A DNA stretch of 64,000 nt from Theocolax elegans (GCA_026168455.1 CM047426.1:3775501-3839500); one strand, 5' to 3'. Positions 1 through 11,250 are shown, numbered from the stretch's first letter. The notes: generated from the letters alone by a model not told the origin. Made by a program: numbers and translations.

Positions 1-119
1 TTACATGCGGATGAGGAGGGTACCGAATCATCTGCAAGTCAAGGTCATCAAATGGTTCGATTATCTCTGGCTTACGCAAAAATGTTCAGACGAGGAGAAA
101 GCAGTCAGCTGTTTGCCAG
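1..119 (+). CDS. Cngl: CNG channel exon A, copy 1 (C-linker; cut by window start)
   Basis: This is part of an exon of a cyclic-nucleotide-gated cation channel subunit. The frame reads YMRMRRVPNHLQ, then KWFDYLWLTQ and DEEKAVSCLP, the C-linker that couples cyclic nucleotide binding to the pore gate at the plasma membrane. The exon ends CCAG before a GTGAGT donor at 120, splitting a codon after base 1 (the G of Asp). The first 22 bases seen in copy 2 lie outside the window. The sequence is identical to copy 2 (2736-2876) over the shared 119 bases. The Cngl assignment rests on recalled similarity of the RRVPNHLQVKVIKWFDYLW signature to insect CNG-like rather than CngA; the CNG family call is firm, the paralogue call less so. 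Confidence 0.85.
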
Positions 120-231
120 GTGAGTCACGTAATATTTTTTCTTTTCGACTGAATTATTCAAATTTTAAATTTCCCGCGCTTTAAATTTGGGGTTTTGTAA
201 GTGTCAATACTCTTCTGTATATACAAATAAT

Positions 232-441
232 TTATTTTAATTTTAAGTATAAAGTCGTTACCTCTGGTGCGCGTAGTTCTCGTCTTGCTTCATTCAACTC
301 GTCCCAAATATTCGAGTTGAATGCCGTCAGTCGCTGTATCAATTCCGCCTTCAATCCCTCGACAGGCAAATTTCTTTCCATTAGGAGCTCCAACACACGA
401 TATTGAATTTGTGTACGATTAACCATTTTGATTTTTAACAA
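232..441 (-). CDS. SAP-like gag start of LTR element (partial), copy 1
   Basis: This is a minus-strand ORF, MVNRTQIQYRVLELLMER then NLPVEGLKAELIQRLTAF. The pattern of a hydrophobic helix, a short turn with EGLKAEL, and RL resembles a SAP domain, found at the N-terminus of some insect retroelement gag proteins. It lies about 190 nt downstream of the LTR in the same orientation. Near its end, AGAG|GTAACG could be a splice donor, after which the frame soon stops. The rest of the element is absent: only 110 bp separate it from the exon A donor. A small domesticated gene is the alternative reading. Confidence 0.4.
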   Translation of the reverse strand: MLKIKMVNRTQIQYRVLELLMERNLPVEGLKAELIQRLTAFNSNIWDELNEARRELRAPEVTTLYLKLK

Positions 442-628
442 AAATTATATTCACACAGAATATTGTACCACGAATTCACACATAAATATCGTGCACTAAA
501 ACTCACTATTGACACAAAGTTCCGATACCCGATAATTCTTACGCGGCTAGACACACAGTCTATTTTAATCGTTCCACGTGACTACTTTTCTAAACTATCG
601 TCGTTGGCCATTTACTCCACACCTAGGC

Positions 629-1017
629 TGTAGTCAAAAGTTAAAAAGTCTTTATTTATCGAATTAAAATACAAAAATTACTCGAATCCAACTCACAACC
701 CCGAGATCAGCCGGACACGGGCGAATTGGCTCGAGGAGCTCGCTTGCAGGCCGGTTCCGCCTCGTTGCACGAACGGTTCGCTCCGCGAGACGCAGCGCGC
801 GAGCGGGGCGAGTACAAATAGTCGAGTGAGTCCCCGCGCTGTTGTCGCTATTACTTATAATAACTCGGCGCGGACCAACATGTTGTCCAATCAAAACGCT
901 TTTCGGATCGATCGATCGGGGGGTGAATCGCGAAATATTTGTGTAACAATTTCTGGGACCTCTTCCCAACGATACTTTTATTCGCCGAATTTACTGGCGT
1001 ATGTAAAAATTCCTACA
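629..1017 (-). mobile_element. LTR of a retrotransposon, copy 1 (antisense to host gene)
   Basis: This 389-bp block has TG…CA ends with a 5-bp inverted terminus (TGTAG…CTACA). It is CpG-rich in its centre, unlike the surrounding intron. On the minus strand it shows a TATA-like TTATTATAAGTAA about 200 nt before an AATAAAG signal, the usual U3-R-U5 layout. The minus strand then continues into a leader and a SAP-like gag start (232-441). Only one LTR is visible, so target-site duplications cannot be checked. The minus-strand ORF inside it (664-969) looks accidental. Confidence 0.5.
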
Positions 1018-1175
1018 TTATCTTTATTTATCACTCAATTTATAGGTTAGACATTTTAAAAAATTAATCCATAATAAATAATTTTATAGAATTACTTACT
1101 TTAATCTTGAAAAACTGATAGATTTCCTCATTTAAGTTTAAAATCAGATTCTAGATTATCTTCATTCTTCATTAA

Positions 1176-1344
1176 TATTTTAATCGTTAATTTCTTAGAT
1201 AAGTCTTGAAAAGAATAGGGGCCCTCATATTTTCCTACTATTTAACCTCTAAAGAAGTAGAAATCTCCATTAAAATCAATGTGCCTCCCAAAAAAAAAAA
1301 AAAAAATTTTTCAAATGAAAATCAAAGGTTTCGTGGATTTGCTC

Positions 1345-1375
<31 letters not shown>

Positions 1376-2735
1376 TGCACACAAAACCAGAACAAAGAAA
1401 ACACTTCTCGATTACAAGCTTATTTACCGCTCGATTTCCAATTAGCTGTCTCTCTTGAAAAAAAAAAATCAGCCATCGCTCTTGACAATTAACATCTCCC
1501 GGAGGCGGCTGATGGAGAAAATCGATACAGGTACTAATGGCTCTCTCGCCAACACTCGATCCCTATCCTTCTCTTTCTCTCTTTACACGATGAACAAATA
1601 TTTGCAGGATGGATGTATATATTGTGTATATATGCAACGATATAAGGTGCATCGAGAATCATTGTGTACGTATGTGTATGTATACATCGTAAAATTGTGG
1701 AGAATCGAGAAAGTAATAAGGTTATGTCTTGTTGATGTGACAAATATATATATGGGTGGATTTTATATATGCCAGTGATTAGAAAATTGGATCAAAAAAT
1801 TAGATGAGGATAATTTTAGAGATAATTATAATTATTTTTTTGATATTTTGTACAATGGGCTTTTAAATCATCGATGGTTTATTGAGGTATTGAATTTCAT
1901 CGTAAAGGTAATTTTTTTCATTTTGATAGAAAAGTAAGAATGTTGTAGTATATAAAAAGATTGTTGATTGAATACTTTTTTTCTAGTACTTCGAAACACG
2001 ATTTTTGATAATATTGAATATTGATAATATTCAAAAAACAACTCATCGAATAGACTAAAATTGTATCAGTAGTTATAAAACACTTATTCTTCCTTGATTG
2101 CTGATATTTAAAAAAATTTTAAATACCTATTGTATGTAAAAAATGTTTATAATTATTTACAAGTTAGTGGTTCCATGTATGATTTTTGATAATGTTTGAT
2201 AAAATATATAAAAATCTTTTTTCATTTTTTTATCTTATAAGAATTTTTAAAGAGATTATAGTCGTATAACGAAATAACAAAGTATTTTAAAACTATTTTT
2301 ATATAAAAAAGTTTATTTTCCTTTCCCTAAATATTACTATATAATTTCTTTAAAAATCTTTTTTTTTAGAATGCACACCCTTCATGGTGATGTTAAAATC
2401 AAAAATAACGATTTTTAACGGTTAAACCCAGGTTGCAAATGAAATTAACAACCAATTTTGATGTTAAAAGTTGTACGACGTTTCGTCTGCCAGGTTTGGC
2501 AGACCTCTTCAAGTACACATAATTGTCAAACAGTTAACACTGGTATTCCATTACTCGTAGATGAGTAGAGTCAAGTCAAACTTCAACAAAAGAATATACC
2601 ATACACCGCGTGAATCCTAACCTAAAAATCCAACTCAACGAAAATACAACGATAGAGTGTATTTATATATTTATGTGTATATCACACTTAATTATTCACC
2701 AATGAATAAAGGAAACAAATATTTTTGTGTTACAG
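1176..2735 (+). other. Intron, AT-rich, microsatellites
   Basis: Single-copy intron between the two exon A copies. It holds an A15 run near 1291, an (AT)n tract at 1346-1371, and TATA/TGTA-rich sequence around 1610-1690. No coding or RNA gene is supported; the ORFs at 1206-1445 and 1455-1778 are low-complexity. Confidence 0.7.
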
Positions 2736-2876
2736 CTAAACTCGATGGTGTAAAGACTTACATGCGGATGAGGAGGGTACCGAATCATCTGCAAGTCAAG
2801 GTCATCAAATGGTTCGATTATCTCTGGCTTACGCAAAAATGTTCAGACGAGGAGAAAGCAGTCAGCTGTTTGCCAG
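2736..2876 (+). CDS. Cngl: CNG channel exon A, copy 2 (C-linker, complete exon)
   Basis: This is a complete 141-bp exon. The acceptor is TTACAG at 2730-2735 and the donor GTGAGT begins at 2877. It encodes (A)KLDGVKTYMRMRRVPNHLQ followed by VKVIKWFDYLWLTQKC and SDEEKAVSCLP(D), the C-linker helices between S6 and the nucleotide-binding domain. Both ends split a codon after base 1, so one copy or two in tandem would keep the frame. The last G plus AC of exon B gives the Asp of the conserved [10 protein letters not shown]. It lies in a duplicated segment that begins inside copy 1 at the window edge. A real channel needs only one copy; two in series would double the C-linker and probably destroy gating. 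Which copy is spliced cannot be decided here. Confidence 0.9.
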
Positions 2877-2989
2877 GTGAGTCACGTAATATTTTTTCTT
2901 TTCGACTGAATTATTCAAATTTTAAATTTCCCGCGCTTTAAAATTTGGGGTTTTGTAAGTGTCAATACTCTTCTGTATATACAAATAAT

Positions 2990-3199
2990 TTATTTTAATT
3001 TTAAGTATAAAGTCGTTACCTCTGGTGCGCGTAGTTCTCGTCTTGCTTCATTCAACTCGTCCCAAATATTCGAGTTGAATGCCGTCAGTCGCTGTATCAA
3101 TTCCGCCTTCAATCCCTCGATAGGCAAATTTCTTTCCATTAGGAGTTCCAACACACGATATTGAATTTGTGTACGATTAACCATTTTGATTTTTAACAA
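2990..3199 (-). CDS. SAP-like gag start of LTR element (partial), copy 2
   Basis: Same 69-codon minus-strand ORF as at 232-441, with one residue changed (NLPVEG becomes NLPIEG) and one silent change. It is part of the duplicated segment downstream of exon A copy 2. The same SAP-like pattern and possible GAG|GTAACG donor are present. Confidence 0.4.
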   Translation of the reverse strand: MLKIKMVNRTQIQYRVLELLMERNLPIEGLKAELIQRLTAFNSNIWDELNEARRELRAPEVTTLYLKLK

Positions 3200-3386
3200 A
3201 AATTATATTCACACAGAATATTGTACCACGAATTCACACATAAATATCGTGCACTAAAACTCACTATTGACACAAAGTTCCGATACCCGATAATTCTTAC
3301 GCGGCTAGACACACAGTCTATTTTAATCGTTCCACGCGACTACTTTTCTAAACTATCGTCGTTGGCCATTTACTCCACACCTAGGC

Positions 3387-3775
3387 TGTAGTCAAAAGTT
3401 AAAAAGTCTTTATTTATCGAATTAAAATACAAAAATTACTCGAATCCAACTCACAACCCCGAGATCAGCCGGACACGGGCGAATTGGCTCGAGGAGCTCG
3501 CTTGCAGGCCGGTTCCGCCTCGTTGCACGAACGGTTCGCTCCGCGAGACGCAGCGCGCGAGCGGGGCGAGTACAAATAGTCGAGTGAGTCCCCGCGCTGT
3601 TGTCGCTATTACTTATAATAACTCGGCGCGGACCAACATGTTGTCCAATCAAAACGCTTTTCGGATCGATCGATCGGGGGGTGAATCGCGAAATATTTGT
3701 GTAACAATTTCTGGGACCTCTTCCCAACGATACTTTTATTCGCCGAATTTACTGGCGTATGTAAAAATTCCTACA
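3387..3775 (-). mobile_element. LTR of a retrotransposon, copy 2
   Basis: Second copy of the 389-bp TGTAG…CTACA LTR, carried along by the duplication of the exon A segment rather than inserted independently: the flanks also match those of the copy at 629-1017. Confidence 0.5.
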
Positions 3776-3934
3776 TTATCTTTATTTATCACTCAATTTA
3801 TAGGTTAGACATTTTAAAAAATTAATCCATAATAAATAATTTTATAGAATTACTTACTTTAATCTTGAAAAACTGATAGATTTCCTCATTTAAGTTTAAA
3901 ATCAGATTCTAGATTATCTTCATTCTTCATTAAT

Positions 3935-5100
3935 TCATTAAATTTATAGATTAGACATTTTTATAGTTTAGAAAATGTCTGAACATATTTATCCTTAAAA
4001 AAATTATTATCTTCGTTAATTCATTAAATTTATAGGTTACACAGTTTTAGTAATTACAAAATCTTCATAAGGTTCAATCTATTAAAAAAAAAATTAATTC
4101 TATTTTAAAAAACTGATAAATTACGTCAATTCAGATGAAATCCCAAATTCAATTTATTATCCTCATTTATTTTATAGGTTAGAAAATTAGACAGATTTAT
4201 AGGTTAAAAAATTTCATAAAAACATTAATCAAATAAAATTTAGTCTTAAAACAGGTTATACATCAATTGAAAGGTCAATCATGTAGTTTTCACAAAAATT
4301 GTCACAAACTTATCAAACAACCAAAAATTAAAAAACGCGGGAAATTTATAAATAAAATAACTACAAAGTACGTATAATAAACATTTATCTTGAATGATAA
4401 TTCTTATCACAAAAATTGTTCTACACACTTATTTAACAATCAAAAATCGGAAAGCGCGGGAGATTTAAAATTTAAAGACACCAATTTAAATATACATACA
4501 CTATAAAACATAACAACCAAAGACACACAACAAATATGTATCTTGAACGACAATTCTAATCACAAAAATTAGTATAAATTCTTACTTAAAAATAAAAAAT
4601 CGGAAAGCGCGGGAAATTTAAAATTTGGAAAATACCAATTTAAATATACATATACTTTAGAAATACACACAATAAAAATGTATTTCTGACGAACACCTCC
4701 ATTCTCAAAACTGAAATATAATAAATTCGACTACTGAGAATCTTCCGTGCGACTTGATCCACCCTTTACTACAGTATCTTAATCCAATAAAATTACAGTC
4801 GAATAAATTCAACTTTCCTTCCTAATTAAAACTTACTGCTCTTCCGACGAAGAAGAAAAAAAGAAGGAAAATTGCTCCTAAACGTATTATTCACGATGTA
4901 TACACGTCTATATATGTATATAACGTTCTGTTCGCTGTTTAAAAAGGAAAAAATATGTACACGACCGTTCGAAATTTTACGTCTTCAATTTTCCTTCCGC
5001 GTTTAACTTTCCCATCAGCCACCCTCGAAAACTTTTCGCGTCCTCGCCGGATCGGACTCCTCGAAAGTGTATGGTGTTTAAAGAGATATGAAAAATTATA
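3935..5100 (+). repeat. Decayed ~120-bp repeats with a GCGCGGGAAATTTAAA motif
   Basis: Intron with at least three decayed repeats (about 4265-4350, 4395-4520, 4550-4640). Each contains ATCACAAAAATT…, then AAAAATCGGAAAGCGCGGGA, then ATTTAAAATTT. The same GCGGGAAATTT motif, in either orientation, recurs through the window. The rest has no feature I can name. Confidence 0.6.
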
Positions 5101-5111
5101 TATGTATATAT

Positions 5112-5113
<2 letters not shown>

Positions 5114-5157
<44 letters not shown>
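5114..5157 (+). repeat. (TG)n microsatellite
   Basis: About 22 uninterrupted TG units. Confidence 0.95.
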
Positions 5158-5161
<4 letters not shown>

Positions 5162-5575
5162 CTGTCTAACAAGGTTGTTAAAGTATAGAAAATATATGGA
5201 CGTAAAATAATAAGCATCGCGTTAAAAATTATTGAATTTTCACTTGACAGTATGGTGAAAATTGCAAAACATATAGTAAAAGTGGTGACGATTTTCTTGT
5301 GCAGATTATGATTCTTTTATGTTGGATAATTGTTTTCTAACAGCTGTTTTGTCACTGATTCGCTGTTGCTGTCACAGACATTCTTTTGATATTTTGTTTA
5401 GCATTTTTAAGAGAAAATTAAATTTTTTTTTAAAAAATTGAGTGAATGGGTATATATTGATTATAATTGAGTACAATAATTTAAATAACGTAATCGCGAT
5501 AAGAAACATAACCTTATATAATAAAGGTATAACATGAGAAGAATGTCGTATACAACAACAATCAATTTTGAAATA

Positions 5576-5860
5576 ATCTTTCCGAACTAAAACTTTATTT
5601 TAGAATAAAGCAGGCTCAATTTTCTCTTCGTCCACTATGGTTTCCCAGAGAAAGGCCTTTTCAAAAATCAAACAAAAATTAAAGACGTTTCGTCCTCGAT
5701 CTCTAGTTTGGATTTCTCAGTAAGGAACTGGAGATCATACCTTAGACGCCTGTCACAAGATGAACCGCAACGCCAGCAAGGTGTTATGCAGCTATATGTA
5801 TAGAAAAGAGACGACGATCTCCCTAACGACTGTAGAGATATATTTAGAGAGACATAGATT
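5576..5860 (+). repeat. Dispersed repeat, member 1
   Basis: Imperfectly matched at 28012-28260 in the same orientation. Shared landmarks are ATCTTTCCGAAC.AAAACTT, AGGCTC.ATTTTC, CCTTTTCAAA and AGGTGTTATGCAGCTATAT, followed by GACGA..ATCTC. No terminal repeats or coding signature identify the class. Confidence 0.6.
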
Positions 5861-7200
5861 TGTTTAATTTTTGAAAAATGCCATTAGCAAAATTTTCACT
5901 CAAAAGTGTATTGACGCGGTTTTTAATTGCATTGACGAATATATATTCGATCTATATAAATATTATGGTGATTTCTCTTGATATGTATCAGTTAATTTGG
6001 GGTTAGTTTTTTTTTCAATCGGTTAATACATTTTAAATTCACAATGATGTTAGGGTAAATTTTATTGTATAGATAATAGTTCTGATTAGAACTTTAAAAA
6101 ATAATAGAAGTTTTAGGTTAGTTACTTGTCAAATTTTTAATAAACTTATTGATTTCTTGTTAATCTAGAACAATTGATCGGTATCGATCAGTAAAAAATT
6201 GCTTTCCTTAAGAATATTATTGCACTTTGTACATAATTATTTTTCCTTTAAAATATTATTAGATATTTTAGGTTAATTTTCCTCGATCAGCTGATACATA
6301 CCCAATACCCCATTTTGTCAAAGTAATTTATATTATATAATGTTCTTAGAACTATTACTAGACTTTTTAGGTTACCTTTTGTTAAATTTTTACTTCCCGT
6401 ATTCAAAAAACGTTGGTAAAAATCAGAACCATTTTCTTATATAGTCAGCGTGACTTTCTATTTTTAAGAGGCACACATCCCTTAAGATCATAATAATCGA
6501 TAAATCTGGATCAAAATTATCTAAAGACGATTAAAAACTACTAAAATCACCACGCCGATCACGTATCATTGAACGTATTTTTATAAATGTCAATATGAAC
6601 ACACATCACAAGTTTCTAGGTTAATCTTTCTCGATCATCCAACAAATCCCCGAACTCGCCCTGTTGTCACGGTATAATTTTAATAAACAAACCATCCTCC
6701 AAAAAGTACCGTGATATCCTAACAAACATCATCAGACTTATTACCAAAAAAATAAAAAACACAAATCCACACCACTCCTCATTCGACGTATCTAAAAAAA
6801 ATAAAGTAAAAATCAAATTTTTGGCATTTGTGTAAGATAAGCATCGCGTGTTTTCAATTATCCAGTCCGCAAAATCCCACAGGAAGGGAGGAAGGCGTGG
6901 GTGGATGGCACGGTGTACATCATCGTAATTTCGAAATTCATCCCATCGTCTTCCTTGAATCGTAAAGGACGCGCATGCGCGAATCCTAAACCCTCATAAA
7001 ACCCTATATATACATGCGGCACGTGTGCGCGTTTAACACACACACACCCACACACACGCGTATACCATAAGTTCACCTTTGCTACACCCACGGACACGTA
7101 CACACACACACATATATATATATACAAGAGAAATATGGCAAGATTCCGAGATGCGTACATAGGAAATTTTGCGTGATGCGTAAGCACCTCGTATAAACGT
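5861..7200 (+). other. Intron, decayed TTTTAGGTTA-containing repeats
   Basis: AT-rich intron in which the phrase TTTTAGGTTA or close variants appears about every 100-150 bp (about 6113, 6268, 6370, 6616), often near TTCCTCGATCA. These look like old tandem copies. No gene is supported. Confidence 0.5.
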
Positions 7201-7241
7201 GGCTTTTACACTCGAGATTGTCTCTTTATATATATACATAA

Positions 7242-7256
7242 ATACATACACACACA

Positions 7257-7287
<31 letters not shown>

Positions 7288-7309
7288 GTGCACACGCATA
7301 CATATATGT
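7242..7309 (+). repeat. Alternating purine-pyrimidine tract, (CA)n(CG)n
   Basis: 68 bp of uninterrupted purine/pyrimidine alternation: TACATACACA…, then (CA)n, (CG)8 at about 7273-7288, then TGCACACGCATACATATATG. This is a strong Z-DNA candidate. ORFs across it are artefacts of the repeat. Confidence 0.9.
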
Positions 7310-7619
7310 CCTATTGTTTAATACTATCGGTCTGGTGTGTATATACGTGTATATGGTGTGTATACATGTATATATACATATATATGTATATGGTGAAACT
7401 TATTTATGTAGTTTGATAGGAAACCGCGTTATATTCGATGGAGCTTGACGAGTTTTCGCTCGATAAACTTGGCAATACCTCCTTGTTATTGCGACTATAC
7501 GTGCGTGTGCGTATATTCATATGGTACATATATATATACACACGTCTACACCACGTGGGTGTATTCGACTATTTTTATATCGCGCTCAAATGATAATACA
7601 CCTATATTCCGCATGCATA

Positions 7620-8076
7620 CAGGGTGTGCCAAGAGTCCCGGAACGGCCGCAAGAACTCGACGGGAATGCATATTCGGACAAAAAAAGGAATTTTTTCAGA
7701 CGAAAATTTTAGGATTCTTCCCTCGTTGTCTAATTGATGACCTTGGATTCGACCTTGATTATAAATATCAAGGTCGAGTTAATTGTTTGGAAATGGAAAC
7801 CCTTACAAAAAAGATGACTTGACCTTGGCACGACCTTGAAGTGTATGGCCAAGGTCAAACCCAAGGTCATCAAATAGATAGCCATATAGGAATCCTGAAA
7901 CTTTTGTAGGAAATTAGTAAATTGTCGACAGTTGGTCAATAATAAATAAATCCAATTTATTTATTTATCTAACTATCGATAATTTACTAATTCAACAATT
8001 TTGTAGGAAAGATTTTTTTCGAAAATGCATTCCCGGCGGATTATTGTACCCGTGCTGGAACTCTTCACACACCCTG
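7620..8076 (+). mobile_element. MITE with TA target site (Tc1/mariner-type)
   Basis: A 457-bp element bounded by TA at 7618-7619 and 8077-8078. The imperfect terminal inverted repeats are about 58 bp: CAGGGTGTGCCAAGAGT on the left; the right end reads CAGGGTGTGTGAAGAGT on the other strand, with a shared CGGGAATGCAT further in. No transposase is present. The interior carries seven AAGGTC/GACCTT half-sites between 7738 and 7868. Confidence 0.8.
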
Positions 8077-9579
8077 TATATGTCAGTCGTTGTTTCACCG
8101 ATGAATGTTCGCTTTTCGATATGCGTGCATGGATATATATTATATTGAATTCATTCGATCGTTAAGGTGACTATGCCATGATGAAATATTTACTTAAATG
8201 TTTTAGGTGCAATTGTACGTAATTTAGTTGAAAATAAAGAATTGTTTTAGGTTATGAGTTAGCCATTAAATTTTTTGTAATATAATCGGTATAGGTAAAG
8301 GTTGTTTATAACCTAAACTTGTTTAAACTTGTTTCTAACCTCGAAACATCAACAAATTAATAAATATACTCTATACTAGAGTTTCATTACTTTTTTACAA
8401 TTTATCCGTTATAGATGCTCTTTAGAAACTTACAGTGTTTAAATAAATATCATTTATTTACTTAATGATATTCAATTTTACACGTTTTTCTCGAACAGTT
8501 ATGTAGAGGTGATAATAATTGACTTTGTAACCTCTCGTTAATTAAACCGAGCGTAAAGTTTTAAACAATTTTTTTAAGAAAACTCGAAATTCTCGCAGAC
8601 GAAGAGAAAGAGAGAAGGAGAGTTGGAATTTCAGACACACTTATACTTACATTAGCCGAAATCCAACAGGTGCCGGTGATAACATTGCTTCAAACGAAAC
8701 TATGTGACAGTAAATAATGAAAGCGCAAATTTAACGAACTTTATACGCTCAATTAATTTAAAAATAAATAAAAAGAAGACCATGGTATTGCGTCTTACAG
8801 ACTTTACGTAATAAATATAATACGTAATAAATATAATACGTAATAAATGCGCGTCAATAATGTCATAAATGTCTGAAAAATGAAAATTAAAGTTTAAGTG
8901 TTTATTTTTAATTATGTGCACACATTACTGAAGTTTCATTACATTTATTATTACATTTATTCAAGAAATTTAGAATATAGTTTCAAAATGATAAAAATCA
9001 TTAATTATTTGCGAAACCTCTAACCATTTTACAAGTGATGTTTTTTTTTGCGCAAGTATAAAAAATTCGTAATTCCTTGGTATATGCGTTATAAACAAGA
9101 AATATAGAATAACAATTATCATAGACTTTGTTTTCTGCATATATGACGTTTAATAAATTCGTTTGAATAAACTACATTTACGATGCGTCGCTTATTACAT
9201 CGAAAAGAGCTGAACAAAAACCCGTATAAAACAGTGACGAAGTCAAATCCAGAAGTCCTAACATCATCATGCCATGTTCACTCTTCCTGACCGAGGCAGT
9301 GAACTAACCGTTTCCACAGTTTCAGAAACGAGCACAGGTCTGATGGTGACCAACGGTACAATCACGCTGCCAGACGTCAGCACAACCTAACTGAACATGT
9401 CCACCTTAGTTGTTCGATAAAAAGCCTGTTCTGCTCTCTCTTTTAATATTTTAATTTTTCCTGAAAAGGACCATATCATTTATTATTTAAAATAAATTGA
9501 CTGAAAATTACTACTAAAAACATTTTCTTTTATAAAGCCTCAGGACCAAATGAAAATATCTGGTCTGATCATTAAAGAC

Positions 9580-11250
9580 CACTGCGCTGAATACGCTCTT
9601 ATTTGTTGCGAAGACATTTAGCGCTTGTTTCAGGTTAGGATGTTTTCCGGCACTGTTAAAGCTACAGAGGTTAGCTACTTCTGACGTGAAGGAACAAACT
9701 TCTCTGCAAAGGAGTCATCCTCAAACCGTCCGCTCTGTTTGTTGCCTACATTTAGGAAGCTATTTAAACGCGTAATATGGGCCAAACTACCCTAGTAGAA
9801 ATTGAGCATTTTAAGGTTAGACAAAATTTGAAATTTGATCATATTAGGATCATATTTTGAACATTTTTTGCTAATTCGTCATTTTCTGGCTTAAAAACCG
9901 TTTCAATTATGCTCAAAATTCTACTAGGGTACCCGTCCGAAAATTCCGATTTCAAAAATTCCAAAAATCAAACGAATTGTCGGACGGGTACCCTAGTAGA
10001 ATTTTGAGCATAATTGAAACGGTTTTTAAGCCAGAAAATGACGAATTAGCAAAAAATGTTCAAAATATGATCCTAATATGATCAATGGGTGCTCAATTAT
10101 TGACATAAGTCGAGTTGTCGAGGTGGCTGCCAGTACCAACGGTGGTACTTGGAATTTGAGGGATATGTGCGCCATCATCGAAGATGATACCGATGGTGGC
10201 CTTGGCGAACAACGTTGTGTTAGTCGAAGAGGTACAATACTTAAGAGATGTTTCTATCGACGTAGTAGCTGGATTGTTGGAAAAGACAGAGTAGGTGCTT
10301 ATCTCCCGCACGAAACAAAGAAGTATACCATCTTGACTGGTAAGATCTGCGAATACAGTGAAGATGCTTGGGAGTCATCTTGGACGCGCAGCTATAGTGC
10401 AAGCAACTCCTCTTAAATACAAGCTTGAAAGCGTCAAGAGCGTCCAGAGCGTTGACGCGCATCATACCTATATCAGCTTTTCTAGTGACAATGGTAAGAT
10501 CCCTAATTCCGTATAGAGCTTCAGTTTGCGCAGATGCTTTAAGCAGTAACACAAGCTATGGAGCGGTTTGTCGACGGGCTTACAGAATAGCCGCGCTGAG
10601 AGTGGCCCATGCGTATAGAACCGTGTCAGATATCGTCATTTCGCTGGCAGCGGGAATTCCCTCCATCGATCTTCTGTCGGTAGCGAGGGTTGATAAATAC
10701 AGAAAAGGCCAGTGTACCTTACGAAGTATCGACAAGGTAGCACATGGTCGAAACAGATGGTGGTTAATCAAGACAACCAAGCAATGGTAGCAGTAATGAA
10801 ATTGGGCCTACGGAAGTCGCTCGACGCACCACCTCATTCCAGATGTAGTAGAGTGGACAAAGTGGTAGAAAACACAGCTTCGTCATCTTTTATCTGACCT
10901 AGGATTTACCGGACATAGGTGCTTTCGCACCTACCTGCATCACTTAGCAACGATCATCCTTACACCCAACCTACCCTGTATTGTCTTAATGTCCTCGATT
11001 CATGGATGAAATGGAGCATTTGCGAACGTTATGAAAAGGACCTTGTACTCTAGAGTGAATTGGGATGTGTCGTGTGGACATTCGTAGCATCCATTGCGAT
11101 TTGTCTGAATTGCATCAGGAAGGAGGAAGAACGTGCTAGGGGCGACAATAAGATCAGTCACACCACCAACATGAGTGTGTGATATCACATAAATTGTGCC
11201 AAATGACCAATCGAGAGGAATTGACCTGCTATTATGGCAGGGCAACTTTT
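9580..11250 (+). mobile_element. Decayed LINE (Jockey/R1-type reverse transcriptase), copy A
   Basis: ORF2 remnants in several frames. At 9590-9780: ACFRLGCFPALLK, then SSSNRPLCLLPTFRKLFKRV, the RT fingers. After an inverted-repeat insertion (9786-10084) come VEEVQYLRDVSIDVVAGL then LEKTE.VLISRTKQRS; LGVILDAQL near 10370; ASRALTRIIPISAFLVTMVR; RIAALRVAHAYRTVSDI; and HLIPDVVEWTK / LGFTGHRCFRTYLHHLA, the usual LINE C-terminus. Many stops and frameshifts make it dead. The sense-strand order is intact. Confidence 0.82.
9786..10084. mobile_element. Palindromic MITE-like insertion in LINE copy A
   Basis: Two arms of about 100 bp (9842-9945 and 9975-10083) are near-perfect reverse complements. They share CGGACGGGTACCCTAGTAGA, TGAGCATAATTGAAACGG and TATGATCCTAATATGATCA. 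A further CCCTAGTAGAAATTGAGC lies at the outer left end (9790). A related sequence, TACCCTAGTAGAATTTTAA, is at 63148. Copies B and C of the host LINE keep only the right arm. Confidence 0.65.

Larger units (their letters stand above)
2758..3934 (+). repeat. Segmental duplication 1, second unit (first unit 1-1175)
   Basis: Bases 1-1175 recur here head to tail with an offset of 2757, including exon A, the LTR and the SAP-like ORF. Differences are a few substitutions and one-base indels (for example a run of A at 2941). Similarity ends at about 1175 and 3934. The left boundary of unit 1 is outside the window. Confidence 0.95.

Noticed and set aside
664..1050. ORFs of 101 and 74 codons within the LTR
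   Set aside because: They overlap each other on opposite strands across a CpG-rich promoter-like region; a byproduct of GC content.
4939..5217. ORFs with Thr-His or Val-Cys runs over the (TG)n tract
   Set aside because: Direct translations of a dinucleotide repeat.
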